DNA from: Streptomyces sp. NBC_00273
GTDB lineage: Bacteria > Actinomycetota > Actinomycetes > Streptomycetales > Streptomycetaceae
Reading direction: 5' to 3'
DNA: 64,000 nucleotides
Assembly (NCBI RefSeq): GCF_036178145.1
Contig: NZ_CP108067.1
Coordinates: forward strand, 6,337,501 to 6,401,500
The notes beneath the pieces were generated by a model. The model had not been told where the DNA came from and ran no database searches. It worked only from the letters and a program-made list of their open reading frames with translations. Positions 1 to 8,082 of the stretch are shown piece after piece. Position numbers and translations under genes: made by a program. Position 1 is the stretch's first letter. Each line of letters starts with the position of its first letter.

Positions 1-513
1 CAGCCGGTAACCCCCGGCCGGCAGGTCCGACGGCGCGGCCGCGCCCAGCGCCCGCAGCGCCTGCTCCGCGTCCGCGTCCTGGAGGCGTACGACGGTGCCC
101 CGTGCGGGCAGCGGAGCGCCGGGGGCCGACTCGTGGACGGTCCGTACGCCCGCTGCGCGCAGGGCGTCCCGCACCACCTTGACGGCGTACGGGTCGGCGC
201 CGGCCCCCGTGACCAGTACGGCCTCGGTGCCCAGCGGCAGCTCGCGCGCCGGGTCGGCGGTCATCGACTGCGGCCGCGGCCACACGGCGGGCCCCTCGGT
301 GGCGGCCCTGGGGGTGTCGGCTCCCGGGTCGAGGACCGGCCCGGCGGCAGCGGACACGGGGGTCGCTCCGGGGCCCGCTCCGGGCGCCGGTTTGTCCGGT
401 GCGGTGGGCGCCGCGAAGGTCCCGGGTGGCGCGGAAGACACGGCACCGCCCAGCAGCGTACCGATCACCGCCATGGCGGCGGCGGTGTTCCGCCCCTTAC
501 CCCTGAGCTGCAC
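1..513 (-). CDS. Secreted N-acetylglucosaminidase-like glycoside hydrolase, N-terminal part (truncated by window edge)
   Basis: Only the first 171 codons are inside the window, and the frame stays open to base 1. The GTG start at 513 is preceded by AAGGAGG about 4 nt upstream, which decides the start over the internal ATG at 474. The N-terminus has basic residues followed by a hydrophobic Ala/Gly/Val/Leu run, a Sec-type signal peptide. An Ala/Pro/Gly-rich linker of about 50 residues follows, then a segment with VWPRPQSM, LPLGTEAVLVTGAG and GTVVRL. That pattern is typical of the alpha/beta domain preceding the catalytic barrel in GH84/GH20-type beta-N-acetylglucosaminidases of actinomycetes. 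The catalytic domain lies outside, so the substrate is inferred: GlcNAc-containing glycans outside the cell. It is divergent from malQ across a 244 bp spacer. Confidence 0.6.
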   Translation of the reverse strand, partial: MQLRGKGRNTAAAMAVIGTLLGGAVSSAPPGTFAAPTAPDKPAPGAGPGATPVSAAAGPVLDPGADTPRAATEGPAVWPRPQSMTADPARELPLGTEAVLVTGAGADPYAVKVVRDALRAAGVRTVHESAPGAPLPARGTVVRLQDADAEQALRALGAAAPSDLPAGGYRL

Positions 514-757
514 AGAGCCTCCTTGTCCCGAGTCGTCCCCCACTCGTACGAATGAGCCTGAGCCCACCATCCGTGCGGCTGGAGTGTCAATGCGGGTGGG
601 TGATCTGCCCCGTATGCGGCAGGAATGCGGTGCCTCCGAGTGGGTATGGACGCGGTGTTCCCCGGCGGCGTCCCACCCTCCTGAACCACCCTTGTGCCCC
701 CATCATCTGACACATCCTCATGCCCTGAGGTCCGCACGTACGAAGGAGCGCCCGCAG

Positions 758-2755
758 ATGGACGACCTGGCCCGGCTCGCTGCCCAGTACGGAGTCGCCA
801 CCGACTACCGGCCCGCCGCGGACGTCACCGTCCCGGTACCGGAGGCCACCGTCAAGGCGGTCCTCGCACTGCTGGGGGCGGTCACCGACGACGCGGCGAG
901 CATCCGGGTGTTCGCCGAGTCCGCCGCGCAGGAGGCGGCCGGGCGGCTGCTGCCGCCCACGGTGGTGCTCTGGCAGGGGGACCGGGTGGCTCCGGAGCCC
1001 GCCGCGCTGCCCCCCGGCAGCCGGGTGCGGGTGCTGGCCGAGGAGACGGGGGAGGTGCTCGCATGGGGCCCCGCACTGCCGCTGGGCGTCCACCGGCTCA
1101 TCGCCGAGGCGCCCGACGGGCGCAGCGCCGAGGCCACCTTGGTCGTGGCCCCGCAACGGGCCCCGGCGGCGCCCGAGCGGGCCCACGGGCTGCTCGTCCA
1201 GCTCTACTCCCTGCTCTCCGAGCGCTCCTGGGGCATGGGCGACCTCGGCGACCTCGCGGAGCTCGCCCGTTGGGCGGGCCGTACGCATGGCGCCGGGTTC
1301 ATCCAGGTCAACCCGCTGCACGCGGCCGTTCCCGGGTCCCCGACCGACCCCTCCCCGTACCGGCCGTCCTCGCGGCGCTTCCCGGACCCCGTCCACCTAC
1401 GGATCGAGGACGTCCCCGAATACGCCGACTGCCCCGACCGCCGGGCCCTCGACGCGCTCGCCGCCCGCGGTGGGGAGCTGCGCCGCCAGGTCCTGGAGAA
1501 GGGCGCGCTGATCGACCGGGACGCCGTTTGGGAGCTCAAGCGGTCCGCCCTGGAGCTGCTGTACGCCGTCCCGCGCACCCCCGAGCGCGAAGCCGCCTAC
1601 CGGGCGTTCTGCGCCGAACAGGGAGCTCCGCTGGACGTGCACGCCACCTGGTGCGCCGGGCACGCGGGGGAGGAGGACCCGAAGGAGCGGGCCGATTTCC
1701 ACCGCTGGCTGGTCTGGCTGACGGACGGCCAGCTCGCCGCCGCCCAGCGGGCCGCCCGCGGGGCCGGCATGACCGTCGGCATCGTCCACGACCTCGCCGT
1801 CGGGGTGCACCCGCAGGGTTCCGACGTCTTCGGGTCGCCCTGCTACGCACGGCACATCTCGGTCGGGGCCCCGCCGGACGCCTTCAACGCCCGCGGCCAG
1901 GACTGGGGGTTGCCGCCGTGGCGCCCGGACGTACTGGCCGCCACCGGCTACGCCCCCTTCCGGTCCCTGCTGCGCGGGGTGTTCCGCTACGCGGGCGCCC
2001 TGCGGATCGACCACGTGATGGGTCTGTTCCGGCTCTGGTGGATCCCGGAGGGGACCCCGCCCGCGGAGGGGGCGTACGTCAGCTACGACGGCGAGGCCAT
2101 GCTGGCGATCCTGGTCCTGGAGGCCCACCGGGCGGGCGCCCTGGTCATCGGCGAGGACCTCGGGACGGTGGAGCCGCGGGTCCGTCAGGAGCTGGCCCGG
2201 CGCGGGGTGCTCGGCACCTCGGTGCTCTGGTTCGAGCGGGACTGGGACGGCGCCGGGGAGCCGCTGGCCGCGCAGGCCTGGCGGGCCGACTGCCTGGCCA
2301 CCGTCACCACGCACGACCTGCCGCCCACGGCCGCCAAGCTCGCCGGGGGCCATGTGGAACTGCGCGACCGGCTCGGTCTGCTGACCCGCCCGGCCGAGCT
2401 GGAGCGCGCCGAGGACGCCGCGGACACCGCCGAGTGGCTGGAGCTGCTGGACGGGCTCGGGCTGGACACCAAGGGCGAGGAGGCCGCCGTACGGGCCCTG
2501 TACGCCTTCCTGCTGCGCACCCCCGCGCGGCTGGTCGGCGTATGGCTGCCGGACGCGGTGGGGGACCGGCGGCCGCAGAACCTGCCGGGCACCTGGGACC
2601 AGTACCCCAATTGGCGGCTGCCGGTCGCCGATGCCGCGGGGCGGCCGCTGACCCTGGAGGAGCTCGTGTCCTCGCCCCGGGCGAACGCGCTGCTGAGCGC
2701 GGTGGGGGAGGGCGTACGGCCTCGTACGGCACCCCCGGGCGCGCGCCCCGTTTAG
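758..2755 (+). CDS. malQ: 4-alpha-glucanotransferase (amylomaltase, GH77)
   Basis: Transfers alpha-1,4-glucan segments between maltooligosaccharides in cytoplasmic maltodextrin/glycogen metabolism. The ATG at 758 follows GAAGGAGCG and gives a 665-residue protein, the usual length for actinobacterial MalQ, which has an extra N-terminal domain of about 140 residues before the GH77 barrel. Catalytic positions are recognisable: the Asp of ALRIDHVMGL (about D418, nucleophile), the Glu of VIGEDLGTVEP (about E466, acid/base) and the Asp of TTHDLPPT (about D520). The frame is open further upstream to base 95, but that part has no ribosome site and poor coding character. The gene stands alone: a secreted hydrolase gene diverges upstream and a small membrane protein gene starts 20 bp downstream. 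Confidence 0.95.
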   Translation: MDDLARLAAQYGVATDYRPAADVTVPVPEATVKAVLALLGAVTDDAASIRVFAESAAQEAAGRLLPPTVVLWQGDRVAPEPAALPPGSRVRVLAEETGEVLAWGPALPLGVHRLIAEAPDGRSAEATLVVAPQRAPAAPERAHGLLVQLYSLLSERSWGMGDLGDLAELARWAGRTHGAGFIQVNPLHAAVPGSPTDPSPYRPSSRRFPDPVHLRIEDVPEYADCPDRRALDALAARGGELRRQVLEKGALIDRDAVWELKRSALELLYAVPRTPEREAAYRAFCAEQGAPLDVHATWCAGHAGEEDPKERADFHRWLVWLTDGQLAAAQRAARGAGMTVGIVHDLAVGVHPQGSDVFGSPCYARHISVGAPPDAFNARGQDWGLPPWRPDVLAATGYAPFRSLLRGVFRYAGALRIDHVMGLFRLWWIPEGTPPAEGAYVSYDGEAMLAILVLEAHRAGALVIGEDLGTVEPRVRQELARRGVLGTSVLWFERDWDGAGEPLAAQAWRADCLATVTTHDLPPTAAKLAGGHVELRDRLGLLTRPAELERAEDAADTAEWLELLDGLGLDTKGEEAAVRALYAFLLRTPARLVGVWLPDAVGDRRPQNLPGTWDQYPNWRLPVADAAGRPLTLEELVSSPRANALLSAVGEGVRPRTAPPGARPV

Positions 2756-2775
2756 GTGTTCGCTACGTTTGCACC

Positions 2776-3018
2776 GTGGACAAGAAGAACGCTCTGCGCG
2801 CCGGCGCCGTCACGGCCGGAACCGCGCTGATGATGCTGCTGATGACGTCTCCCGCCCTCGCGCTCACCCGCGACGACGGTGACGACCCGGGTCCGGGCCT
2901 GAGCGTCGGTGAGACGATCGGCCTGTACGTGGCCCTGCCCCTCGTGATCTTCTTCGGCATCATCGGTCTCGTGATGGTCCTCGACAAGTCGTCGGACCGG
3001 AAGCCGAAGCAGGCCTGA
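2776..3018 (+). CDS. Small membrane protein, unknown function
   Basis: An 80-residue protein starting at GTG 2776. A basic N-terminus (KKNALR) leads into a hydrophobic segment at about residues 9-28 ending in ALALT, which looks like a cleavable signal sequence. A charged Asp/Gly loop and a second hydrophobic helix (about 46-66, LYVALPLVIFFGIIGLVMV) follow, then a basic tail (SSDRKPKQA). A single-pass membrane topology is therefore likely. No Shine-Dalgarno sequence precedes the start. Instead a TACGTT hexamer (2764-2769) ends 6 nt before the GTG, suggesting a leaderless mRNA. I recognise no family beyond a generic conserved small actinobacterial membrane protein. It lies between malQ and the convergent MarR gene. 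Confidence 0.7.
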   Translation: MDKKNALRAGAVTAGTALMMLLMTSPALALTRDDGDDPGPGLSVGETIGLYVALPLVIFFGIIGLVMVLDKSSDRKPKQA

Positions 3019-3127
3019 GCCGGTCCGGCCCCGCGGGGCCGGGACCAGCAGACCTTTCCGGGCGCCGGGGGTCCGCACCGCCGATTCGTTTCGGCCGTGC
3101 GACGACCCCCGGCGCCTTGTCGTACCC

Positions 3128-3619
3128 TCAGACGCCGGCCAGGAGCCGGCGGAGCAGACCGGTGAGCACGGCGACCTCGTCGTCGGTCAGCCCGGTGAGC
3201 GCGGCGCGCTGAACTTCCAGGCCGGCGCCGACGGCCTCGTCGATGAGCGCGAGGCCGCGGTCGGTGATCGTCACCTGGAGCCCCCGCCGGTCGTGCGGAT
3301 CGGGCTTGCGGCAGAGCAGCCCGGCCTTCTCCAGCTTGTCCAGACGCCCGGTCATGCCGCCCGTGGTGAGCATGAGGGTGGCCGAGAGCTGCCGGGGCGA
3401 GAGCGTGTAGGGCTCGCCCGACCGGCGCAGCGTGGCCACGACGTCGAACTCGCCGCGCGAGATGCCGAAGCGCGAGTAGCACTGCTCCATCGCGTCGCCC
3501 ATGGCCTTGGCGATCCGGTAGATGCGTCCGAAGACGGCCATGGGAGCCGTTTCCAGGTCGGGGCGCACGGCGAACCACTGGGCAGTGATCGCATCCACTG
3601 CGTCCTTGTCGTCACTCAT
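3128..3619 (-). CDS. MarR-family transcriptional regulator
   Basis: A 163-residue winged-helix regulator. The helix-turn-helix lies around LSPRQLSATLMLTTGGMTGR and the wing around RKPDPHDRRGLQ, where the D-x-R-R turn is diagnostic of MarR proteins. The start is placed at ATG 3619 (MSDDKDAV). A TTG 36 bp further upstream is in frame but less likely. The gene diverges from an MFS transporter, and a perfect 11-bp inverted repeat in the 105 bp gap overlaps the transporter's promoter. The simplest reading is that this protein represses the exporter and itself and is released by a small-molecule ligand, probably a drug or toxic metabolite. The ligand cannot be read from sequence. Confidence 0.9.
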   Translation of the reverse strand: MSDDKDAVDAITAQWFAVRPDLETAPMAVFGRIYRIAKAMGDAMEQCYSRFGISRGEFDVVATLRRSGEPYTLSPRQLSATLMLTTGGMTGRLDKLEKAGLLCRKPDPHDRRGLQVTITDRGLALIDEAVGAGLEVQRAALTGLTDDEVAVLTGLLRRLLAGV

Positions 3620-3664
3620 GCGTGCAGTATCCGGCTTCCCCGAGATCGTTCGCAAGAAAGTTGC

Positions 3665-3697
3665 TTGACGATAAGTAGCTTAGCGGTAAGCTACTTA
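3665..3697 (+). promoter_or_regulatory. Promoter of the MFS gene overlapped by a palindromic MarR-type operator
   Basis: A -35 TTGACG (3665-3670) and a -10 TAAGCT (3687-3692) are separated by 16 bp. Lying on the spacer and -10 is a perfect inverted repeat: TAAGTAGCTTA (3672-3682), a GCGG centre (3683-3686) and TAAGCTACTTA (3687-3697). The AT-rich palindrome stands out against GC-rich surroundings. Its position would block polymerase binding. Assignment to the adjacent MarR protein is inference from context. Confidence 0.8.
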
Positions 3698-3724
3698 CCA
3701 GCAACCAAGTCCGGGGGAGGGGTC

Positions 3725-5053
3725 ATGGCCGTGTTCATGAGGAAGACAGCCGCGTCAGAGGGGGCGAAGGTCGCGGGGGAGCGGTCGCTGCTCCTCGGAA
3801 TCGGCATCAGCTCGATCGGGATCGGCATGTACGTCCCCTTCTCGCTGGTCTTCTTCCACCACGTCACCGGCCTCTCCCTCACCCTCGTCGGCCTGGTCAT
3901 GACGGTCACCGGGCTGGCCGGGCTGGCGTTCATGCCGCTGGCCGGCACGGCCGTCGACCGGTTCGGCGCCAAGCGGGTCAACCTGGTGCTCTACGGGATG
4001 CGGGCGCTCGGCTTCGCCCTCTACCCCTTCGCGAGCTCCCTGCCCGCCTTCGCGGCCGTCGCCCTCGTCACCGCGTTCGCCGACCGCTCCTTCGGCGTCG
4101 TCCAGCAGTCCCTGATCGGCGAGGTGGCACGGGGCGCGGCCCGCGACCGGCTCCAGGCGTCCACCCGGGCCCTGCAGAACGCCGGGATGGGCGCGGGCGC
4201 CCTGCTCGTCTCCGGAGTGCTGGCCCTGTGGGGCACCGGCGGGTTCGCGTACACCGCCTGGGGCAACTCCTTGGCCTTCGCCCTCGCCGGACTGCTCGTC
4301 AGCCGGGTCCGGGCGGTCCGGGCGGCCGGTGCGGCCGGTGCGGCCGGCGCGGCCGGTGCTGCGGAAGCCGGGTCCGCCGGATACCGCACCGTCCTGCGCG
4401 ACCGCCCCTTCCTCGGGCTCACCGCCGCCAACTTCCTGACCGCTCTCGGCTACTCCGCCCTCTCCGTCCTCTTCCCCCTCTACCTCTCGACCTGGCTGAC
4501 GGCCCCCGACTCCCTGACCGGAGCCGCCTTCACCGTCAACACCGTGCTGTGCGCCGGGATCGGCGTACTGATCGCGGGCCGGGTCCGCCGCTCCGGCGCC
4601 CGCCGCACCCGCTCGGCCGCCCTCGGCGCCCTGCTCTTCGCCGCCGCCTTCGTCGGGCAGATCGTGCTCGGCACCCTGCGGCCCGGCCAGGGCGTCACCC
4701 TGGTCGCCCTGCTGGTCATCGTCGTCGTCTACACCCTCGGCGAGCTCGTCCACAGCCCCTCCGGCGGCGCCCTGTCGGTCTCCGCCGCCCCCGAGGCCGT
4801 CCGTGGCCGCTACCTGGCCACCTACCAGCTGTCCTACTCGCTGGCCGGTGCGCTCGCCCCCTCCCTCTTCACCGCCCTGCTCGCCGTCGACGGCCGCCTG
4901 CCCTGGGCCGTCCTGGCCGTCGCCGCCCTCGGCGCCGCCCTGGCGCTGCTCCGGCTGGAGCGGCACCTGCCGGCCGAGGCCGTGCACGCCGAGCCCCCGG
5001 TGGTCCGCGAGGCCCCCGCCGTCGCGCCGGTCCCCGTGACCGCCGCCGCCTGA
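3725..5053 (+). CDS. MFS transporter (probable drug/metabolite exporter)
   Basis: A 442-residue major facilitator superfamily permease with about 12 hydrophobic helices. ATG 3725 is preceded by GGGGGAGGGG. The loop between helices 2 and 3 has the MFS motif GTAVDRFGAKR (a variant of motif A), and the N-terminal half is otherwise typical. The central cytoplasmic loop carries an Ala-Ala-Gly repeat followed by EAGS, encoded by tandem 9-bp units. The C-terminus is a proline/valine/alanine-rich tail. The promoter carries a MarR-type palindrome and the divergent MarR gene lies next door, the usual arrangement for inducible exporters. The exported substrate is unknown. Confidence 0.88.
   Translation: MAVFMRKTAASEGAKVAGERSLLLGIGISSIGIGMYVPFSLVFFHHVTGLSLTLVGLVMTVTGLAGLAFMPLAGTAVDRFGAKRVNLVLYGMRALGFALYPFASSLPAFAAVALVTAFADRSFGVVQQSLIGEVARGAARDRLQASTRALQNAGMGAGALLVSGVLALWGTGGFAYTAWGNSLAFALAGLLVSRVRAVRAAGAAGAAGAAGAAEAGSAGYRTVLRDRPFLGLTAANFLTALGYSALSVLFPLYLSTWLTAPDSLTGAAFTVNTVLCAGIGVLIAGRVRRSGARRTRSAALGALLFAAAFVGQIVLGTLRPGQGVTLVALLVIVVVYTLGELVHSPSGGALSVSAAPEAVRGRYLATYQLSYSLAGALAPSLFTALLAVDGRLPWAVLAVAALGAALALLRLERHLPAEAVHAEPPVVREAPAVAPVPVTAAA
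4322..4357 (+). repeat. In-gene tandem 9-bp repeat (GCGGCCGGT x4)
   Basis: Four 9-bp units, GCGGCCGGT at 4322, 4331 and 4349 and GCGGCCGGC at 4340, encode Ala-Ala-Gly repeats in the central loop of the MFS transporter. The unit is a multiple of three, so copy-number change would alter loop length without a frameshift. Confidence 0.85.
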
Positions 5054-5108
5054 GCCCCGCCGGCCCTCCCCTCCCCGCTTCCTCCGTCCGATCCAGGAGC
5101 CACCCGCC

Positions 5109-6041
5109 ATGAAGCGTTTAGCCACCGTCGCCCTGACCGCACTCGCCCCCATCTCCTGGGGTTCCACCTACGCCGTGGCCACCGAGCTGCTGCCGCCCGA
5201 CCGGCCGCTGTTCACCGGGGTCATGCGGGCCCTGCCCGCGGGACTCCTGCTGACCGCCCTGGCCCGCACCCTGCCCAAGGGCCAGTGGTGGTGGAAGTCC
5301 GCCGTCCTCGGCATCCTCAACATCGGCGCCTTCTTCCCGCTGCTGTTCCTCTCCGCCTACCGGCTCCCCGGCGGGGTCGCGGCCGTACTGGGCGCCGCCG
5401 GCCCGCTGTTCGTCGTGGGGCTGGCCGCGCTCGTCCTCGGGGAGCGGGCGAGCCTGCGTACCGTGCTCGCCGCCGTCGTCGGGGCGTTCGGCGTGAGCAT
5501 GGTCGTCCTGACCGCAGAGGCCCGACTCGACGCGGTCGGCATCGTCGCCGGTGTGATCTCCTCCGCCTCCATGGGCGCCGGCACCGTGATGACCAAGCGT
5601 TGGGGCCGCCCCGAGGGCGTGGGCCCGCTGGCGATGACCGGCTGGCAGCTCACCGCGGGCGGACTGTTCATCATTCCCGTCGCCGCCCTCGTCGAGGGCG
5701 CCCCGCCCGCGCTCGACGGCAAGGCCTTCCTCGGCTACGGCTACATGATGCTGATCAACACGGGGATCGCGTACTGGCTCTGGTTCCGCGGCATCGGAGC
5801 CCTCAGCGCCACCTCGGTCACCCTGCTCGGCCCGCTCTCCCCGCTCACCGCCGCCGTCATCGGCTGGGCCGCCCTCGGGCAGGCGCTCTCGCCCGTACAG
5901 CTCGTCGGGATGGCGATCGCCTTCGGAGCCACCGTCGCCGGTCAGCTGGCGGCCGCCCGCAAGCCCCAATCGTTCAGTTCTACTGAAAAGAATGATCAGA
6001 ACATTTCGATGGACCTGACGGATGAGGCGGTGCGACGGTAG
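5109..6041 (+). CDS. EamA/DMT-family transporter
   Basis: A 310-residue protein with about ten predicted transmembrane helices in two EamA repeats. Recognisable features are PISWGSTYAVATELLP at the first helix and the second-repeat stretch LSATSVTLLGPLSPLTAAVIGW. AGGAG lies 9 nt before the ATG. It starts 55 bp after the MFS gene and may be co-transcribed with it. The last 23 codons are odd: they are AT-richer, encode a polar tail (SFSSTEKNDQNISMDLTDE) and contain inverted repeats that look more like a regulatory region than coding sequence. Members export or import amino acids, nucleosides or related metabolites. The substrate here is unknown. Confidence 0.85.
   Translation: MKRLATVALTALAPISWGSTYAVATELLPPDRPLFTGVMRALPAGLLLTALARTLPKGQWWWKSAVLGILNIGAFFPLLFLSAYRLPGGVAAVLGAAGPLFVVGLAALVLGERASLRTVLAAVVGAFGVSMVVLTAEARLDAVGIVAGVISSASMGAGTVMTKRWGRPEGVGPLAMTGWQLTAGGLFIIPVAALVEGAPPALDGKAFLGYGYMMLINTGIAYWLWFRGIGALSATSVTLLGPLSPLTAAVIGWAALGQALSPVQLVGMAIAFGATVAGQLAAARKPQSFSSTEKNDQNISMDLTDEAVRR
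5973..6002. promoter_or_regulatory. Candidate operator/promoter region within the 3' end of the first EamA gene
   Basis: A local AT-rich island holds two overlapping inverted repeats: TTCAGT-TCT-ACTGAA (5973-5987, perfect 6-bp arms) and GTTCT (5977-5981) paired with AGAAC (5998-6002). It lies about 80-110 bp upstream of the second EamA gene, where a promoter and operator would be expected. The downstream LysR regulator is a possible but unproven binder. Confidence 0.4.
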
Positions 6042-6082
6042 TCCACACACACCACCAGCCCACCCCGAGGAGCAGACCCACA

Positions 6083-7012
6083 GTGGCCGTCATGGACCGC
6101 GTCCGTACCGTCTCGCAAGCCAAGCCCGGCAGCACGGGGAAGAAAGGTGCTGCCGGGCTCGGCGTGCTCCTCGCCCTGCTCGCGACGGTCGTCTGGTCCG
6201 GCAGCTTCGTCGCCACCCGGGGCATGGCCGAGACCGTCCCGCCCGTCCAGGCGGTCTTCTGGCGCTGGATCATCGCCCTGCTCGCCGTCGCCCCCTTCGC
6301 CGCCCGCCAGGCCTGGCAGCAGCGGGCCCTGATCCGGCGGCACTTCGGCTTCGTCGCCCTCGCCTCGCTGTTCGGCGTCACCCTCTACAACACGCTCGTG
6401 CACCAGGCCGGACTGACCACCTCCGCCTCCAACATGGGCATGATCATGGCCGCCTCGCCCGTCATCATGGCGCTCTACGCCCGCCTCGGCGGCGAACGCC
6501 TCGGCAAGCGGCGGACCTTCGGCATCCTGCTCGCCGCCTTCGGGGTGCTGCTGCTCGTCGGCGACGGCTCGCTCGGCTTCGACTTCGGCGCCGGGGACCT
6601 GTGGATGTTCGCCGCCGCCCTCTCCTTCGCCACGTACAGCGCCCTGCTCAAGCGCAAGCCCGCCGAACTCGGCGGACTGGCCTTCCTGATCACCACCTTC
6701 GTGCTCGGCGCGCTGATGCTGGCACCCGCCTACGCCGTCTCCGTCGCCGTCCAGGGCGGCTTCGAGGTCACCACCGGGACGGTCGGACCGCTGCTGTACG
6801 TCGGCGTGTTCTCCTCGGCCGTCGCCTTCTTCGCCTGGAACAAGGCCGTCTCGATGATCGGCGCGGCCCGCGCGGGAGTCGTCTACTACCTCCAGCCGGT
6901 GTGCGTGGCCGGGCTCGGCCTCCTGCTGCTGGGCGAACGGACCGGGCCGGCGCAGCTGCTCTGCATGGCGCTCATCCTCGGAGGGGTCGGGCTGGGGAGT
7001 GCCCGGCGGTAG
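6083..7012 (+). CDS. EamA/DMT-family transporter (second copy)
   Basis: A 309-residue permease with two EamA repeats and about ten helices. Recognisable stretches are VWSGSFVATRGMAETVPP near the first helix, FGVTLYNTLVHQAG in the first repeat and YYLQPVCVAGLGLLLLGERTG at the end of the second. The start is taken as GTG 6083 after GAGGAG. ATG 6092 is the alternative. It is only distantly similar to the preceding EamA protein, so this is not a recent tandem duplication. It ends 10 bp before the LysR start, and a LysR next to an EamA exporter is a common regulator-target arrangement. Confidence 0.88.
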   Translation: MAVMDRVRTVSQAKPGSTGKKGAAGLGVLLALLATVVWSGSFVATRGMAETVPPVQAVFWRWIIALLAVAPFAARQAWQQRALIRRHFGFVALASLFGVTLYNTLVHQAGLTTSASNMGMIMAASPVIMALYARLGGERLGKRRTFGILLAAFGVLLLVGDGSLGFDFGAGDLWMFAAALSFATYSALLKRKPAELGGLAFLITTFVLGALMLAPAYAVSVAVQGGFEVTTGTVGPLLYVGVFSSAVAFFAWNKAVSMIGAARAGVVYYLQPVCVAGLGLLLLGERTGPAQLLCMALILGGVGLGSARR

Positions 7013-7022
7013 GTTCGGGCCC

Positions 7023-7922
7023 ATGACCGAGTGGGACATCAAGAAGCTGCGGATCCTGCGGACCCTCGCCGAACAGGGGACCGTGACCCGGGCGGCCGAG
7101 GCGCTCCACATGACGCCCTCGGCCGTTTCGCAGCAACTGACGAACCTCGCCCGGCAACTGGGCGTGGTCCTGCTGGAGGCCGAGGGCCGCCGGGTGCGGC
7201 TCACGGACGCGGCCCACCTCGTCCTGCGGCACACGGAAGCGGTGTTCGCGCAGCTGGAACGGGCCGACGCGGAACTGGCCGGATACCTCGCCGGGGAGAC
7301 GGGCGAGGTACGGGTCGGAGCCTTCTCCACCGCCGTACCGGCGCTCGTGGTCCCGGCGGTGGCCGCGCTGCGGCGGACCCGACCCGGAGTGGAGGTCCGG
7401 GTCCGGGAGACGGAGGCCGCGGAGGCCTACGAGCTCCTGTCGGCCGGGGACGTGGACCTGGCGCTGTCCCTCACGGCCCATGCGCCCACCGCGCGCGATC
7501 CCCGGTTCACCCGGGTCGTGCTCCTGGAGGACCCGCTGGACGTGGCGCTCCCGCCGGGCCACCCGCTGGCGGCCGCGCCCGACCTGCGGCTGGCGGACCT
7601 GTCCGGCGACCCGTGGATCTACGGGGGCAGCGGCCCCTGGTCGGAGATCGCCCGGTCCGCGTGCGAGGCGGCGGGATTCGTCCCGGAACAGGCGCACTCG
7701 GCGTCCGGCTGGACCGCGATCCTGGCCATGGTCGAGGCGGGGATGGGGGTGGCGCTGGTCCCCCGGATGGTGTCGAGCCGCGCCTCGGGCGTGGCCGTCC
7801 GGGTGCTGTCGCGGGACCGGCCGACGCGGCACGTGCTCGCCGCGGTCCGCCGCGGGGCCGAATCCGCGCCCGCGCTGTCCCACGTCCTGGCGGCCCTGCG
7901 CGCCGTCGCCGCCGCTCGCTGA
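7023..7922 (+). CDS. LysR-family transcriptional regulator
   Basis: A 299-residue regulator. The N-terminal winged helix (about residues 1-60) includes LRILRTLAEQGTVTRAAEAL and MTPSAVSQQL, typical of LysR recognition helices. The rest is the two-lobed periplasmic-binding-like effector domain. ATG 7023 has no Shine-Dalgarno sequence. A TAGGTT hexamer (7010-7015) inside the end of the upstream gene leaves 7 nt to the start, suggesting a leaderless transcript of its own. Unlike most LysR genes it is collinear with, not divergent from, its likely target (the EamA gene 10 bp upstream). The effector is unknown. Confidence 0.92.
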   Translation: MTEWDIKKLRILRTLAEQGTVTRAAEALHMTPSAVSQQLTNLARQLGVVLLEAEGRRVRLTDAAHLVLRHTEAVFAQLERADAELAGYLAGETGEVRVGAFSTAVPALVVPAVAALRRTRPGVEVRVRETEAAEAYELLSAGDVDLALSLTAHAPTARDPRFTRVVLLEDPLDVALPPGHPLAAAPDLRLADLSGDPWIYGGSGPWSEIARSACEAAGFVPEQAHSASGWTAILAMVEAGMGVALVPRMVSSRASGVAVRVLSRDRPTRHVLAAVRRGAESAPALSHVLAALRAVAAAR

Positions 7923-7925
7923 CCG

Positions 7926-8065
7926 CGGGGCTTCGCCCCGGACCCCGTACGTGCGCTGCGCGCCCGTGCCCTCAAACGCCGGGCGGGCTGAAATTCAGCC
8001 CGCCCGGGGGCCCCTCCCAGCGGTAGCTGGGGGAGTTTGAGGCGCGGGGTCTGGGGCGGAGCCCC
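7926..8065. repeat. Compound inverted-repeat element (Streptomyces intergenic repeat) between convergent genes
   Basis: The whole spacer is nested inverted repeats. The outer arms at 7926-7947 and 8044-8065 match at 20 of 22 positions (CGGGGC..CGCCCC..GACCCCG type). A central near-perfect palindrome at 7980-8006 has 13-bp arms around one base (CGGGCGGGCTGAA / TTCAGCCCGCCCG), and a third small stem includes CCCAGC/GCTGGG. Similar GGGGCTCCGCCCC modules are common between convergent Streptomyces genes. It probably acts as a bidirectional terminator for the LysR and pepN genes. Confidence 0.75.
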
Positions 8066-8082
8066 GGCTACGGCGCGAGCCG

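Noticed and set aside
587..1396. Long minus-strand frames opposite malQ
   Set aside because: The malQ motifs and ribosome site fix the plus strand. The others are high-GC shadows.
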